64,000 bases of DNA from Dendrophyllia cribrosa (taxonomy: Eukaryota > Cnidaria > Anthozoa > Scleractinia > Dendrophylliidae): the NCBI GenBank assembly GCA_024195265.1, contig JAJLRJ010000004.1, positions 35,921,030 through 35,985,029 of the forward strand, read 5' to 3'. Each line of letters opens with the position of its first letter. The first letter of the stretch is position 1. The position numbers were made by a program, and so were the translations under genes. The notes beneath the pieces were generated by a model. That model ran no database searches. It saw only the letters and a program-made list of their open reading frames with translations, and had not been told where the DNA came from. Below, piece after piece: positions 43,924-55,757 of this stretch.

Positions 43924-46900
43924 ATGGTAAGTATTCCTGTCATAGTGAATCATGTACACGGTACACACATACAAAGATCTAGCGGACGCGATTTGACGAC
44001 TGGGCGATCATTGTAATGAAATACAACATCCAACACGAGAAGGAGTGCTTCATCAGGTTTTTCCAACCTTGAGAACTGGGTTGAAAAAACGAAGCGCGGC
44101 CGAGTCTTTTTTTAACCGACTTTAAAGTTTTTGGATGAAACACTCTTTTGCATCCCAAACTGATCATTGAATACCGAGAAAATGAAGGAATTATCGCAAA
44201 AATCTATGCTAATTATTTATGCTTATGATTTCCTTTGTTCAGTTTGAGAAATTAAATATCAAACACCGAAAAATGACTGAATGTAATTTGCCTGAATGAA
44301 ACTTGTTGGTCACAGACTAGATACAAGGAGATGCATGAGCGCTTGTCTATCCTGCCAAATATAACTTGAAAATAACCAAAGAATATTCAAAGGGCTTGGG
44401 AAGGGGAGGGGGGGATAGTGTACTCAATAAAGTGTCGTAAGGGGAAGCCCTGCCCAGAGGTTCAACCAGCCTTACCCTTAAATTGAGCCTAATAGGTTCC
44501 TGCCAAAAATAATTAGAAACTAAACAAAGGATATTCAGTATTTACATGAAGCCATATGACCTTTTTTCGCAGGCTAATCAGCATGTTTTGCACTGAAAAA
44601 AATTGGGATGATAAAAGTGGAATAACCACCAGAAGGGCTTGGGGGGGGGGGGGGGGGGGGGGGGGAGGGGAGAGGTGTGCTCAATAAAGTTTCATAAGGG
44701 GGGCCTGCCCAGAGGTTCAACCGGCCTTACATGTACCCTTATATGCAGATCGTTACACATACCAACTTATATTTATGGTAGCACTAATAACTGTCAACAA
44801 TCAGTTATTAAATCTTGGACTGGACTGTGGACTAAAAAAAAATATTTCATTGAGCCTTGACCGTGTACTGGACATCTGTAGACTTAACTGTCACTGTGAA
44901 CTCTATAATAAAATTATATATATAATAAATGTAAAAACTCATATACTTATTAATAAATATTAATAAATTGGATGTTTCTTATTAGGCCACAGCTGTAAAG
45001 CTCAACACTGGAGCATTGATGCCACTTATTGGTTTGGGGTAGGTATTTTTAATTAATCAGTAATTTATATATTTTTTTATTACAGTTGTGGGTGTTGAGG
45101 ATAGATAGGGGGTTAGAATGGCAGAAAATTTGTAGACAGTAGGCCAGGAACCATAAGAAAATGGAAGAAACCACTCTGACCAATCATGATAGATGCAGAC
45201 AATCTAATGAACCAATCAGAACTCGAGCAAAGCAAATACGTGTAGCCCATGCCACCTGCCTGCATGCAAGTGTGGGAAAATGCATGTTACTGTAAGTCAC
45301 AATAATAGTTATTATTGGTGTTGGTTTTTACTTCCGATTGATAGAAAAAGTGGCATGATGGAGTTTTCTTAACTAATCACAGTGTATTTAACTAATTTAA
45401 ATTCAGCAAAAACCCAAATTACTAAATTTAAATTATACACTTGATTAGTTGAAAACCATTTAATATATTCTATCATGAAGCAATGAAATGATGCATTATG
45501 ATGTTGATTATTCTTTGCAGGACTTGGCAATCTGCAAAAGGAGAAGTAGGAAAAGCATTAAAGATTGCTCTAGAGTGTGGTTACCGACACATTGATTGCG
45601 CATATAGCTATCAAAATGAGGCTGAAATTGGTGAAACATTAAATGAAGTATTTAAAGAGGGAAAGTTGAAGCGTGAAGATATTTTTATCACATCGAAGCT
45701 TTGGTAAGTTAATGCACCTCGATCTACATTCTTACTTTTATTGTCAGCAGAAGTGGCATAAGGGTGACTACAGCAAGAATTTATTTAATTCCAGGAAGAT
45801 AACAAGAGTCCTTCAACCCTTTACATTCTAAACTCCAATATTTACGGGTATTGGAGTTTTACACATGAAAGCCATTGTGACATCATCAATTCACACATCA
45901 CAAGATAACTTTGACATGTACTAGTTAATGCAGAACGGATAGATCTTTGCACTATAGACCTGTATCGATTTTGGGAATTGGTCAAATTCTTCCACAGTTA
46001 TCATTATGCAGGAAAAACCTGTTGAATTTTTGTTGCAAAATCAGTGCCAAATTTGGCTCACACACTCAGGACATTCTTCCAGCATTCATTTCTCGGGTTC
46101 CTTAAAAGGTTGGATCAAAACTTTTCCAGCTGAAAGAAAGTGTATAAATAGCTGAAGAATAAGCAAGTAAAGAAAAGAAGGGTCAAAGATGAAAGGAAAA
46201 GAGAGAAAGAAAAAAAATCAAATGGGAAAACTCCTGCACCAAAGACAAAATTGATCATTTTCACTCAGAATTAAACTATATTTACACCTTGCTCCCATTC
46301 ACCAATTTGCATTTATAGCACAGAAAATGCCAAATTTGGCCAAAAACTTCACAAAAACCCACTTTTTTTTACCCCAAAAAGCGTGTTTCGAGTAAAATTC
46401 CGCAATTAAGGGGTTAAGATCCTCTAACCCATTTTCAGACCAAAATTAATGCACCACGAAAAAGTGGCGCGAGATTTTTAAGCCAATCACAAAGCGTAGC
46501 AATGCAAAACCAAAGCAATATTGTGTAATTACTTTTCACACTCAATTGAAAACTGCTCTAATACTTAGTGATTGGTGGCAATGTTTGTTTTCCGACAATC
46601 TGAAACTGATGTTCAAACTAAACGAAGACCAAGGACATACTATCACGTTTTACATAACAAAATATGCCGGGATTTTTGGAGTATTTTAGTGGCAGTTTAA
46701 CTATTAATCTACCACAACTGATCATTCTAGATATTCATTGGCATTTTTTTTAGGTCAAGGTTTCACGCACCTGAGGATGTTCTTCCTGCTTGTCAGACGG
46801 CACTGAAAGATCTGCAAACTGACTATCTGGATCTGTACTTGGTATAACAACACCTCAAATTTTGTACATTAAAAAGTAAAAAGAATCAAAGGCTCCTACA

Positions 46901-49900
46901 AGCCAACTCATGAATGCAAAACAACCTTTGGACCCTCTCCTATGCATTTTGCTCCACTGACTATATATGTCGAATGTCGAAGCCTTATACACTGGTCAGA
47001 AGGAAGCATGGAGTGATAATTTGCATATTTGTCCCTGTTTGCTATAACTCGTTCAAAGCTTTGCATATTCACAAGTTAAAAAGTACAGTCAAACCTCTTT
47101 CAGGCAACCACCTTGGTAGGAGTGTGCAGCCCACCTGTTGAAAGGAACCCTGGCTTACTCATTTTGCAGACCGAAATACTTATCGCGTTCGAAGAACACA
47201 ATCCCAATTTCGTGTTGGTTGTCCTGTGGTTTACGTGCAGTAAAATTTGAGATTTTTTGGTAGACGGTCTTCCAAATGGCTGCCCCTATTGTTTTTTTCA
47301 GGGACTCATTTCCGCCGGAAATTCCTTCGAATGCGTCTCCATAATCTGTGATTACTGCTAGTTAATAATAAGTGGTTTCCCCACCCATTTTTAGACCAGA
47401 CTCCAAAATTGATACCCGTGACCAGTGTTCCCTAAATCAAAGGCCATTTTCAGACCTGTTTGGGAAACACATAATTTACCCACCACACACATGCACCCTG
47501 GATAAAATTGTTGTCTTGGAGAAGTGGTCGCTTATGAGAGGTCTGTTGAGATACAGTGATTTGACTGTTATCTTGATCGCACAGGGGAGGTGGGGGGAGG
47601 GGGTGGAATTTGCTTCACATAAATTCCTCCCTCCAAGTTTCTGGTTTTCCTGTTTCCTGTGAAACCTTTTCTGACATTTTAATTAGAAAAAGGTTGAAAA
47701 CTATTCATCTTGAATTGGATGAGATCGCAATTAAAGGCCAAGTCGTGAATATTAAACAACTTTCAGACCTTCTCCAACCCTACACAAGGTGGGTCCTCTT
47801 AGATTGTACATGTTATGACTACTTCCCTTATGTTGCAGATCCACGTACCAATATCTTTCACAAAAGAAGGACCTTTTAAACCTTCATGTGTAGCCGAGGG
47901 AGTACTGGGTTATTCTCCCGAACGTATAGCGAATACGTGGCAGGTAAAATCCACTGTGATTTTTATCAACAATCAGCTTTAACCCTTTAACTCCTCTGCT
48001 AAAAATTCAACAAAAATCCCCAATTTTATTTTTGTAAAATATTAAAAAACAAATAGTACCATGCAACAGTACTGCTAAAGAGGTTTCATTTAAATGGTCA
48101 CAGCATAAGATTTTGTTGATAGAGTCAAAATTAATAATTATACTTCATGTCTCTGTTATTGACTCTGGGAGTGAAAGGGTTAAAATGCTTTTTAATGCCC
48201 TTTAGCTGAGCTCCTTTGGTTGAACTCAGTGCAATTTCTTGGCCTTCAAATCATTAGGGCTTAAGCGATGGCAAATGGCTGTGGCATCATTGTGTACCAC
48301 TTTAACAACCATACATCTTCCTTCCTTCCCCTTATTACATTGCTGAAACGATTAATTTAAAAAGCGAACGGAAACTCTCGCCTCTTCCCTCTATCATCGT
48401 ATAACGTGCACCCCAGCTTTATTCTCCATTTCCGTTTTTTCTATATAGATAGATAGAAACTTTTTAACGTGTCAAAAAACCTTGTAGCCTGGGAGAATCC
48501 CATACTTATTTGGGGACACAAAGTCAGTAATACATAAAAAATAGAAAATATTAAAAACTATATATGAAATATCTAATATTAATCTAAGATCGAATAATTT
48601 ATTCAAATCCAATCTAATTTCTCAGCTTTTCTGAAGACCGGATGCATTTATAGAGAAGCTAGCGTCTCCCTTTTAACTCAGTAAAATATTGCACAAAAAG
48701 TCCGGTTCTGCATAATAATAGTAATAATAACTTTATTAATGTGTCAAGAAGATTTAGCACTTCTGCTAAGTATGGACACTTACAACTGAAGTTACTTAGT
48801 CATAAAAATGTATTTACAATTCAAATTTAAGAAGTAAGAAAACTGACTGAAATATAAAATACATACAGATAAGTCTGTGTCAGCCAGAAATTTTGCTCAG
48901 AAAACTGAAGAACGAGAAAGGGAATGAGAAAGTTATATATTTTATCTTTTTCCACGATCGATAATTGTACATTGCTTATGAGAAGTTTGACTTGTAATAT
49001 GACAACATTTGATTGTGGTACCTAACTAGGGAATCGCATTCAAATTTTAGATATCGCTTGCAATGTACAGCAAATTCAAATACATGTAGATCTTTTCATG
49101 GTTTTCACGGTTTCTGGTATAGCTTTTCACGAAATAGCTTTTATCGACTATTTTTTGCAAAATCTCACGAAGACGGGCAGAGTTATAGATCTTCCAAAAA
49201 AAAATCTCATTTTGCTATGCTTTACTTCCCAACCATTATACAGGCGCTTTTTGGGGGGTGCTTAAGCGGGTTTTGGGGCGCCAGTGCGCAGCGCGAGACA
49301 CGCGAGGGGAGGGAAATGAAACCTATTTTTTTCCCTAACGTGTCTCGCCCTGCGCGCTGGCGCCCCAAAACTCGCTTGGGCAACCCCAACAGCGCCTGTT
49401 GTGCAGGCTTCAACCAATATGGCATCAGAGTAACCTTGAAAAGGTCAGTAATACAGCTACCTTGCTATACTGTGTACTTGAACGGATAAACAGACTAAAC
49501 GTTGTCAATTTCCTAATATTAGGCTATGGAGCAGCTTGTAGAGCAAGGTCTTTGTAAATCAATTGGAATCTCGAACTTCAGCATAAAGAAGACAAAAACT
49601 CTTCTGGAAACTGCCAAGATAATACCTGCTTGTAATCAAGGTAAATATTACAGTATTTGAATACAATCTACCTAACTATCTTGAATTTTTACTCTAATTA
49701 TGTAATATACCGCACATAACTATGGTTTATCGGCTTAATAAACCACGCGGAGTCTTGGAAGAACACGAGAAAAGATTGTAAGTCACGAGCCAAAGGCGAG
49801 TTTTTTACAAGAGTTTTGAGTGTTATTTCAGCATCTAAAGTGGTTTATTGCACGCATAAATCATAGAAATGTGTGGTACGTTGCTTTTATATAACAACTA

Positions 49901-52663
49901 CATTTTCCATGTGTTTTACTGGTATAAAAGTCAACAGCTATTGAATAATCAGAGCGCATGCATTATCTTTAGTTAGTATATACTGAAACAGTGGATAGCA
50001 TTGTTGGCGCGCTCTGATTGGCTACTGAAACTCGGAATAGCAAGTGCTATTCACCTCCCATCAATTTGCGAAAATTGTAATCGTTGACAGGAATAAATGA
50101 GTTAAAAAGCATCATTTTCGTTATATTATTTCGCTGTTTCAGTATATACTAAAACAACTCGCGGCTCGGTAAATATCCACCACTACCCACCTACACTTCG
50201 GTGAATAGTTGTTAATTATTGTATAAAGATTTTGGCCCCTGATAAAGTTTAATAAATTCATGTTATAAAAGTGAAACTTTACGTGAAGTCCAGAAAGCAC
50301 TTTCGTCAATGAGTTCCGTGTCATAGCAAGAGTTCAGCTCGCAGAATTTTCCAGGGCCGGGTTGTTCAATGCGCGGTTAAGCTAACCCAGGGTAGCAGGG
50401 TAGCATCAATTTTTATTCCAGTTGAATAATTAATCAATGGAGATTTTTCCAAAGTATTTTTGCCCTTTAGTTTCGTCTCTGACTAGTCTTCGCACGTAAC
50501 TTATAATTAGCTTTTGTAAACGCTTCTAACAAGAGAAATGAAATCCTCGGTTAAATTTTAATCCTGGGTTAGCGTTAACCGGCTTTCGAACAACCGGGCC
50601 CAGGAATCTAACCATAGCTCGCAACTAATGTGTGATACTTTAGTGTGGGAAGAGGTACCCTACCATAAGGCGTTTTCAGTTCCAAAGAACAGGCTTCGTG
50701 GTGACGGAAAAGAGTGAGAAGTAATTCGGCGGGAGTAGCAACGCGAGCGCTGTATGGGAAGGAGGTTAAAGCAGAGACACCTCCTCGTCTCCAGGTCTTA
50801 CTCTTCGCCCTTTGCCGATTTAAATTACCTTTCACTCAAATCCCCACTGTGGAGCCTAGCTGTTTACATACAAAAAAACATACCCCAAATACTTCACAAA
50901 TTCATGTTAAAAACAAACCCCATATATGCCATTGTGTTTGCATGTAATTTATGTCAAATTCGTTTTCCCTGCACCCGACAACTAATATTGCTCCATTCGT
51001 TTGTCTTTACAGTGGAATGTCATCCATACTTTCCTCAGCCAGAGTTAAAGAAGTTCAGCGACAGTAAAGGTAGTCCATTATCAACACCTCCAATGAAATA
51101 ATTATGTTTTGTTTATCTTCCACTGTTAAATACGACTTAGTGTTACAAATTTAAAAATGCAGAGGACCACTCAACGCTACGATAAATACCAGTTAGCGTT
51201 GTTTGTCGTCGCAAAGATGTTGCCGCTATTTTTATCTTGCATTTGATTGCTTCTTTTTTCTCGGCACTAAAAATCCACAAATACATCTATTCAGTCTGTA
51301 TTGTTCACGGTTTTCTGAGCCGCACTCATTTTCGTTCCCAGAGCCACCTGGCCCTCTTAACCGTCGTAGCCTGAGCACGACCCGGGCTCCGACGGCTAAG
51401 AGGGCCAGGCGGCTCCGGGAACGAAAATAAGCTGAGCTGTTATTCGATTTTTGTGACATTCAGAATTACCAAAATGCTTAGTTTTAGTTGAGTATTTTAT
51501 TTTGTTTAACTCATATTTCAGGAATTGTTATAACTGCTTATTCTCCTTTGGGTTCACCTGAACGACCACATCTAAACAAGGAAGCGCAGCCTGTCCTATT
51601 AAATGATCCAGTTATGAAGAAAATCGCCGACAAGCACAAGATAACTGTTGCACTGGTAAGCGGCTTGATCACAATTATCAATGCATATTATGTGAAATGT
51701 CAGGGAGAAGAACTACCCAGGCTGAGGTCTCAATCTCTGTTGTATGGATATTTTTTCGCTTGCTTGAAATGCTTGTCGCATTTTACTTGACACGTTCGCT
51801 CCCGAGGCCTGTAGCACCGTGTCTAGAATGTCCAAAGCAAATTATATAACGATTAAATTCGGCCAACAATGGGTCAGTAAGACATTCCCTTATTATCGAT
51901 TATTAATTGCGTTTATTGGGTTGGTCTCTAGTAAACTTGCAGGACGGGACAAGGTTAAGTGCAAACACGAACAAGCTCGCAATGTGGGCTTCACTATAGT
52001 CTTTCAGCTAGACTATTACGATTGTCAATGTGCTATAACACTAAAGTCAGCGATACACTAGGCGATTTTATACACCGATCGAAATCGGCGATAAAATTCG
52101 CCTTCACTCACCTAGTGTTCCCGTTCCAGCGATTTTATACGCTCGTCGCGCGAATCGAGAAATAATTCAACCAATGACATTTCGCAATTTTTGTATACGC
52201 TCGCGCATGCGTACGTAAGGAAGGAAGCTCCCATAATCTCTGGAAACGAACGTGGAGCGGGAATCGCCCTAAAAATTGGTACGGTGTCTGCAGCGGGCAA
52301 CGACGAAATTCGCTTGCGACTTTCGCTGGCGATCAAAATCGCCGCGATCGACGCATAAAATCCCCTAGGTCACTGGCTTTAGCTACGCTATTAAAACTGA
52401 GTTAATAATTGAAGTCTTCCTATGTTCTTTTTTTTTTTCATCAGGTAGCCCTAGCTTGGGGTGTTAAGCGGGGCGTTCCAATCCTTCCAAAAGCTGTCTC
52501 TGAGAATCACATCAAAGAGAACCTAAAAGCACTTCATGTTAAACTAGATGAAGATGACATGAAGGCGATAGAAAACATCGGGATACGTCATCGCTACTTT
52601 AAAATGGACTTTATGTATAAGCCGGAGGAAGTTCCCGAAGATATCTGGGACGGAGAGAATTGA
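43924..52663 (+). CDS. Aldo-keto reductase, copy B (9 exons, complete)
   Basis: Exons: 43924-43926 (start codon only), 44986-45038, 45521-45703, 46754-46841, 47839-47943, 49523-49640, 51013-51069, 51522-51655 and 52445-52663. All lengths, phases and splice sites equal copy A, giving 319 residues. The tetrad Asp44, Tyr49, Lys78, His111 is intact. The four changes relative to copy A (Thr170, Pro193, Met301, Trp315) lie outside the catalytic tetrad; 301 and 315 are in the C-terminal loop and tail region that shapes substrate choice in this superfamily. The third gene also has Thr at the first site and Trp in its DNFWDGEE tail, so copy B keeps the older states there and copy A changed. It has its own 5' flank and is probably expressed. 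Confidence 0.93.
44641..44665 (+). repeat. Poly-G tract in AKR copy B intron 1
   Basis: A run of 25 G followed by AGGGGAGAGG. The matching site in copy A has 16 G. Slippage and assembly error are both possible. Confidence 0.7.
47979..48182. mobile_element. MITE with TTAACCCTTTAACTC ends (copy B)
   Basis: This is the duplicated counterpart of 24872-25075, with the same ends and interior and small differences only (for example one extra T in a T run). It was in place before the segmental duplication. Confidence 0.75.
49240..49412. mobile_element. Foldback MITE with GTTTTGGGGCGCCAG arms (copy B)
   Basis: Counterpart of 26105-26285 with the same arms and loop, and a few substitutions (CAGCGCGAGACACGCGAGG in the left loop side). 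It lies in intron 5 of AKR copy B. Confidence 0.75.
50354..50604. mobile_element. TIR element, GGGCCGGGTTGTTC ends (copy B)
   Basis: Counterpart of 27212-27462. Directly after it copy B lacks about 25 bases (GACTTTGGCTTTGCTTCC in copy A), a small indel at the element edge. Confidence 0.75.
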
Positions 52664-52755
52664 ATGATACAAAGTTCAGTTTGAATGATTTTGGTTTTGG
52701 ATGCTGTGCTTTGTTATTGGCTAACAAAATCTTGCGCCACTTTCTCAACCAATCA

Positions 52756-52902
52756 GGCCCTGGTTGTTCAAAAGGTGGATAGCGCTATCCACCAGATAAA
52801 TCACTATCCAGCGGATACCACAAAGGATTTTGTTAAGAGTTATCCACTGGATAGTGATTTATCCGGTGGATAGCGCAATCCACCTTTTGAACAACCGGGG
52901 CC
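52756..52902. mobile_element. Palindromic MITE nested in CCAAT-rich repeat (copy B)
   Basis: GGCCCTGGTTGTTCAAAAGG, TGGATAGCGCTATCCACC and ATAAATCACTATCCAGCGG are mirrored to CCTTTTGAACAACCGGGGCC. It is longer and more symmetric than copy A's (29601-29730), which lost about 17 bases of the left arm. It lies just after the AKR copy B stop codon. Confidence 0.75.
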
Positions 52903-53935
52903 AGAGGTAAAACCAAAACCAATCGTGACTTGCTCGCACGCGTTTTCCCGCGCTTGGCGCCGGCTGCATGCATTTGCTTTGAATTCTGATTGGTTCATTG
53001 GATTGTCTGCGTCTGTTGTGATTGGCCAGAGTAATTACTTTGGTTTTGGTTTTACGAAACTCAGTTGAAAACTGTTCTAAGGAAAACTAAACTATAGGCG
53101 AATATTTGCGAATATTAAGCGAATATTTGCTTACATTTTTGCCTCATTAGCATAAATTGCGCCTCATTTTCTAATGGAGCTACAAAAAAAATCAAGTCTA
53201 GATTATGAAAGAGCATAGCACAACTAGTTTTCTCTGGAAATTTGAGTGCAACATACCAGCTACTTTACCATCCAGTAATTTTCCAGTTTTGGATAGCTGA
53301 TATTTTCCTAAATGTTACACGCTAAGGGCTAAAAATTGGGTGGATTACTAATTAAGTTTGACAAGCTTCTTCAACTTTTGAAGTCAATTCGCATTTAGCA
53401 CGATGTCTTGTTTACGTAAATTCGTATGCTAATGAGACAAAATGTAAACAATGACGTAAGCAGATATTCGCCTATATGTACAGTTACAACTGATGTCATT
53501 ACGTACAGGCAAATGTAATCTCGTGCCCAGATTCCTCAGACTCTTGGTTGCCGGCAGACCATCTGCTGATCAAGGAGCCTGCAGATTCTGTTAAAGGCCA
53601 GCATGAAACTGAATTTAGTAGTATAGGTAACTGAGCAAGTAATACTTAAGACGCCTAAAATAGATACAATTCAACTTGGTAAATGAACTTTGTAAATGAG
53701 GGAAACAATAATTATAGAAAGTGTTTTTTTTTTCATTAAACTAGTAGCTTGTCCTTGGTTCTTTACCGCATTTGTCTTTTTGTGGTTTCCTTTATTCTCG
53801 ACTGTTTTGCACTGAGGGAATCCGGGTTGGTCTTTACCATTTTTGGTTAAAAAGAAACTGCAAACCAGTATAAATGGGAGGCGCTTGGATTGTGTGCCGA
53901 GAAGGGGCTTGTGTGCCTATCATAACAAGTTTCTA

Positions 53936-54810
53936 CGGTGGAACCTTAACTTTGGGACACCTCCATTAAGAGGACACTTCTGCTAGCCGGGGCTGGCAAA
54001 ACGCAAAAAATAAGACACATTATCTTTGTTATTATTACCTCAATTAAAGAGACACCTCCATTAAGGGGACACTTCTCTTGGTCCTGGCCGGCAAAACGCT
54101 CACATAATCTTTGTAATTATCACCTCTATTAAGGGGACACTTCTCCTGATCCTGGCCGGCAAAACGCAAATATAATCTTTGTAATTATCACCTCTCTTAA
54201 GGGGACACTTCTCCTGATCCTGGCCGACAAAACACTCATATAATCTTTGTAATTATCACCTCTATTAAGGGGACACGTCTCCTGGTCCTGGCCGACAAAA
54301 CACTCATATAATCTTTGTAATTATCACCTCTATTAAGGGGACACTTCTCCTGATCCTGGCCGGCAAAACACTCATATAATCTTTGTAATTATCACCTCTA
54401 TTAAGGGGACACTTCTCCTGATCCTGGCCGACAAAACACTCATATAATCTTTGTAATTATCACCTCTCTTAAGGGGACACTTCTCCTGATCCTGGCCGGC
54501 AAAACGCAAATATAATCTTTGTAATTATCACCTCTATTAAGGGGACACCTCTCCTGGTCCTGGCCGACAAAACACTCATATAATCTTTGTAATTATCACC
54601 TCTATTAAGGGGACACTTCTCCTGATCCTGGCCGACAAAACACTCATATAATCTTTGTAATTATCACCTCTATTAAGGGGACACTTCTCCTGATCCTGGC
54701 CGACAAAACACTCATATAATCTTTGTAATTATCACCTCTATTAAAGGGACACCTATTAAGGGATCACTTCTCCTGGTCCCGTTGGTTTCCCCATAATGGA
54801 GGTTCCACTG
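53936..54810. mobile_element. Tigger/pogo-like TIR element with longer minisatellite (copy B)
   Basis: The ends are as in copy A (CGGTGGAACCTTAACTTTGG and CCATAATGGAGGTTCCACTG). It lacks the 178-bp insertion and holds about ten 68-bp units. Confidence 0.75.
54053..54765 (+). repeat. 68-bp minisatellite, ten units plus a partial (copy B)
   Basis: Units start every 68 bases at 54053, 54121, 54189, 54257, 54325, 54393, 54461, 54529, 54597 and 54665, then a partial at 54733. Variant positions include GGCCGGCAAAACGCAAATAT versus GGCCGACAAAACACTCATAT, which alternate in blocks. Copy A has about six units, so the array expanded here or contracted there after duplication. Confidence 0.95.
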
Positions 54811-54872
54811 TCCTCTCTTCTCAACCGAAAATCAAAAAAAGTAACAATTGCCATTTGATATTCACTTGAGAT

Positions 54873-55243
54873 ACAGTGGAACTTCTACTTTGGGACATCT
54901 AATAATACCAATGTTCTTTTATCAGGGAGCCCACTCACAATGGTGATTTTCAGTGAGGCCCTGAGAACATACACAGAAAGTAATAATAATATTAATAAAT
55001 AGCAAAGAAAAAGTATATAGATATATAAATATAAAATAATAAAACGAAATATATATATAAGTAAGAATAAAAACTAGAGTTGTAGGTAAAAAAAATGGTA
55101 TATAAAACTATAAGGGGAGACTTATCCTGTCTCCGGCCAGCAAAACGCTCATATAATATTTTTAATTATCACCTCTATTACGGAGTCTCGGCTAATAAGG
55201 GGACACTTCTCCCGATGGTGTCCCCTTAATGGAGATTACACTG
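54873..55243. mobile_element. Tigger/pogo-like MITE with TA target sites (copy B)
   Basis: Counterpart of 31587-31958. The left end CAGTGGAACTTCTACTTTGG is unchanged; the right end reads GGAGATTACACTG, with one change from copy A. Confidence 0.8.
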
Positions 55244-55270
55244 TACTCGGCATCTTTAAGGTTACTAATC

Positions 55271-55605
55271 ACCGCCTGGTTAACTCATTTGGTTGAGCAC
55301 CTGACTGTCGAGCGGCAGGTTGCAGGTTTGAATCCAACTAACCAGGATTCTGGTTATGCTTAACATCGTGACTTGACTTAATTGCCGCCCGGTAAGCTCA
55401 TTTGGTTGAGCACCAGACTGCAGAGCGGGATCAGGTCGCGCCCGGATTCAGATCTAGGCTGGACGACTAAACAGGCTCTTTGAATTGCTGGTAAAATCAC
55501 GCTGGCTATGCTCAACAGCGTGACCTTGACTTAACTACCGCCTCGTTAGCTCATTTAGTAGAGCGCCAGACTGCAGAGCTGGAGGTCGCGGGTTCGGTAT
55601 GGGAC
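55271..55605 (+). repeat. tRNA-like tandem units (copy B, three)
   Basis: Units at about 55271-55347, 55383-55465 and 55540-55605. The middle one has AAGCTCATTTGGTTGAGCACC and AGACTGCAGAGCGGG; the last has AGCTCATTTAGTAGAGCGCC and GGTCGCGGGTTCGG. Copy A has two units at the matching place, so unit number differs here as well. Confidence 0.65.
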
Positions 55606-55757
55606 TTGAGGCGCACGGTTTGTGTGTCGAGGGGGGCTTGTGTACATCCGACTCATATATGTGTTACGGCACATTTTTCTGTAAAAAGTAGATTTTTCTC
55701 CTCCTGGAAAATATCTTAACATATGTGATCGTAAAACAAGTCTCACAGGTGTTTTTC

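Noticed and set aside
47610..47879. 89-codon frame in AKR copy B intron 4, containing [19 protein letters not shown]
   Set aside because: Copy A carries a small insertion with an in-frame stop at the same place, and the frame overlaps true AKR exon 5 in another phase. It might be an old gene fragment, but nothing supports expression.
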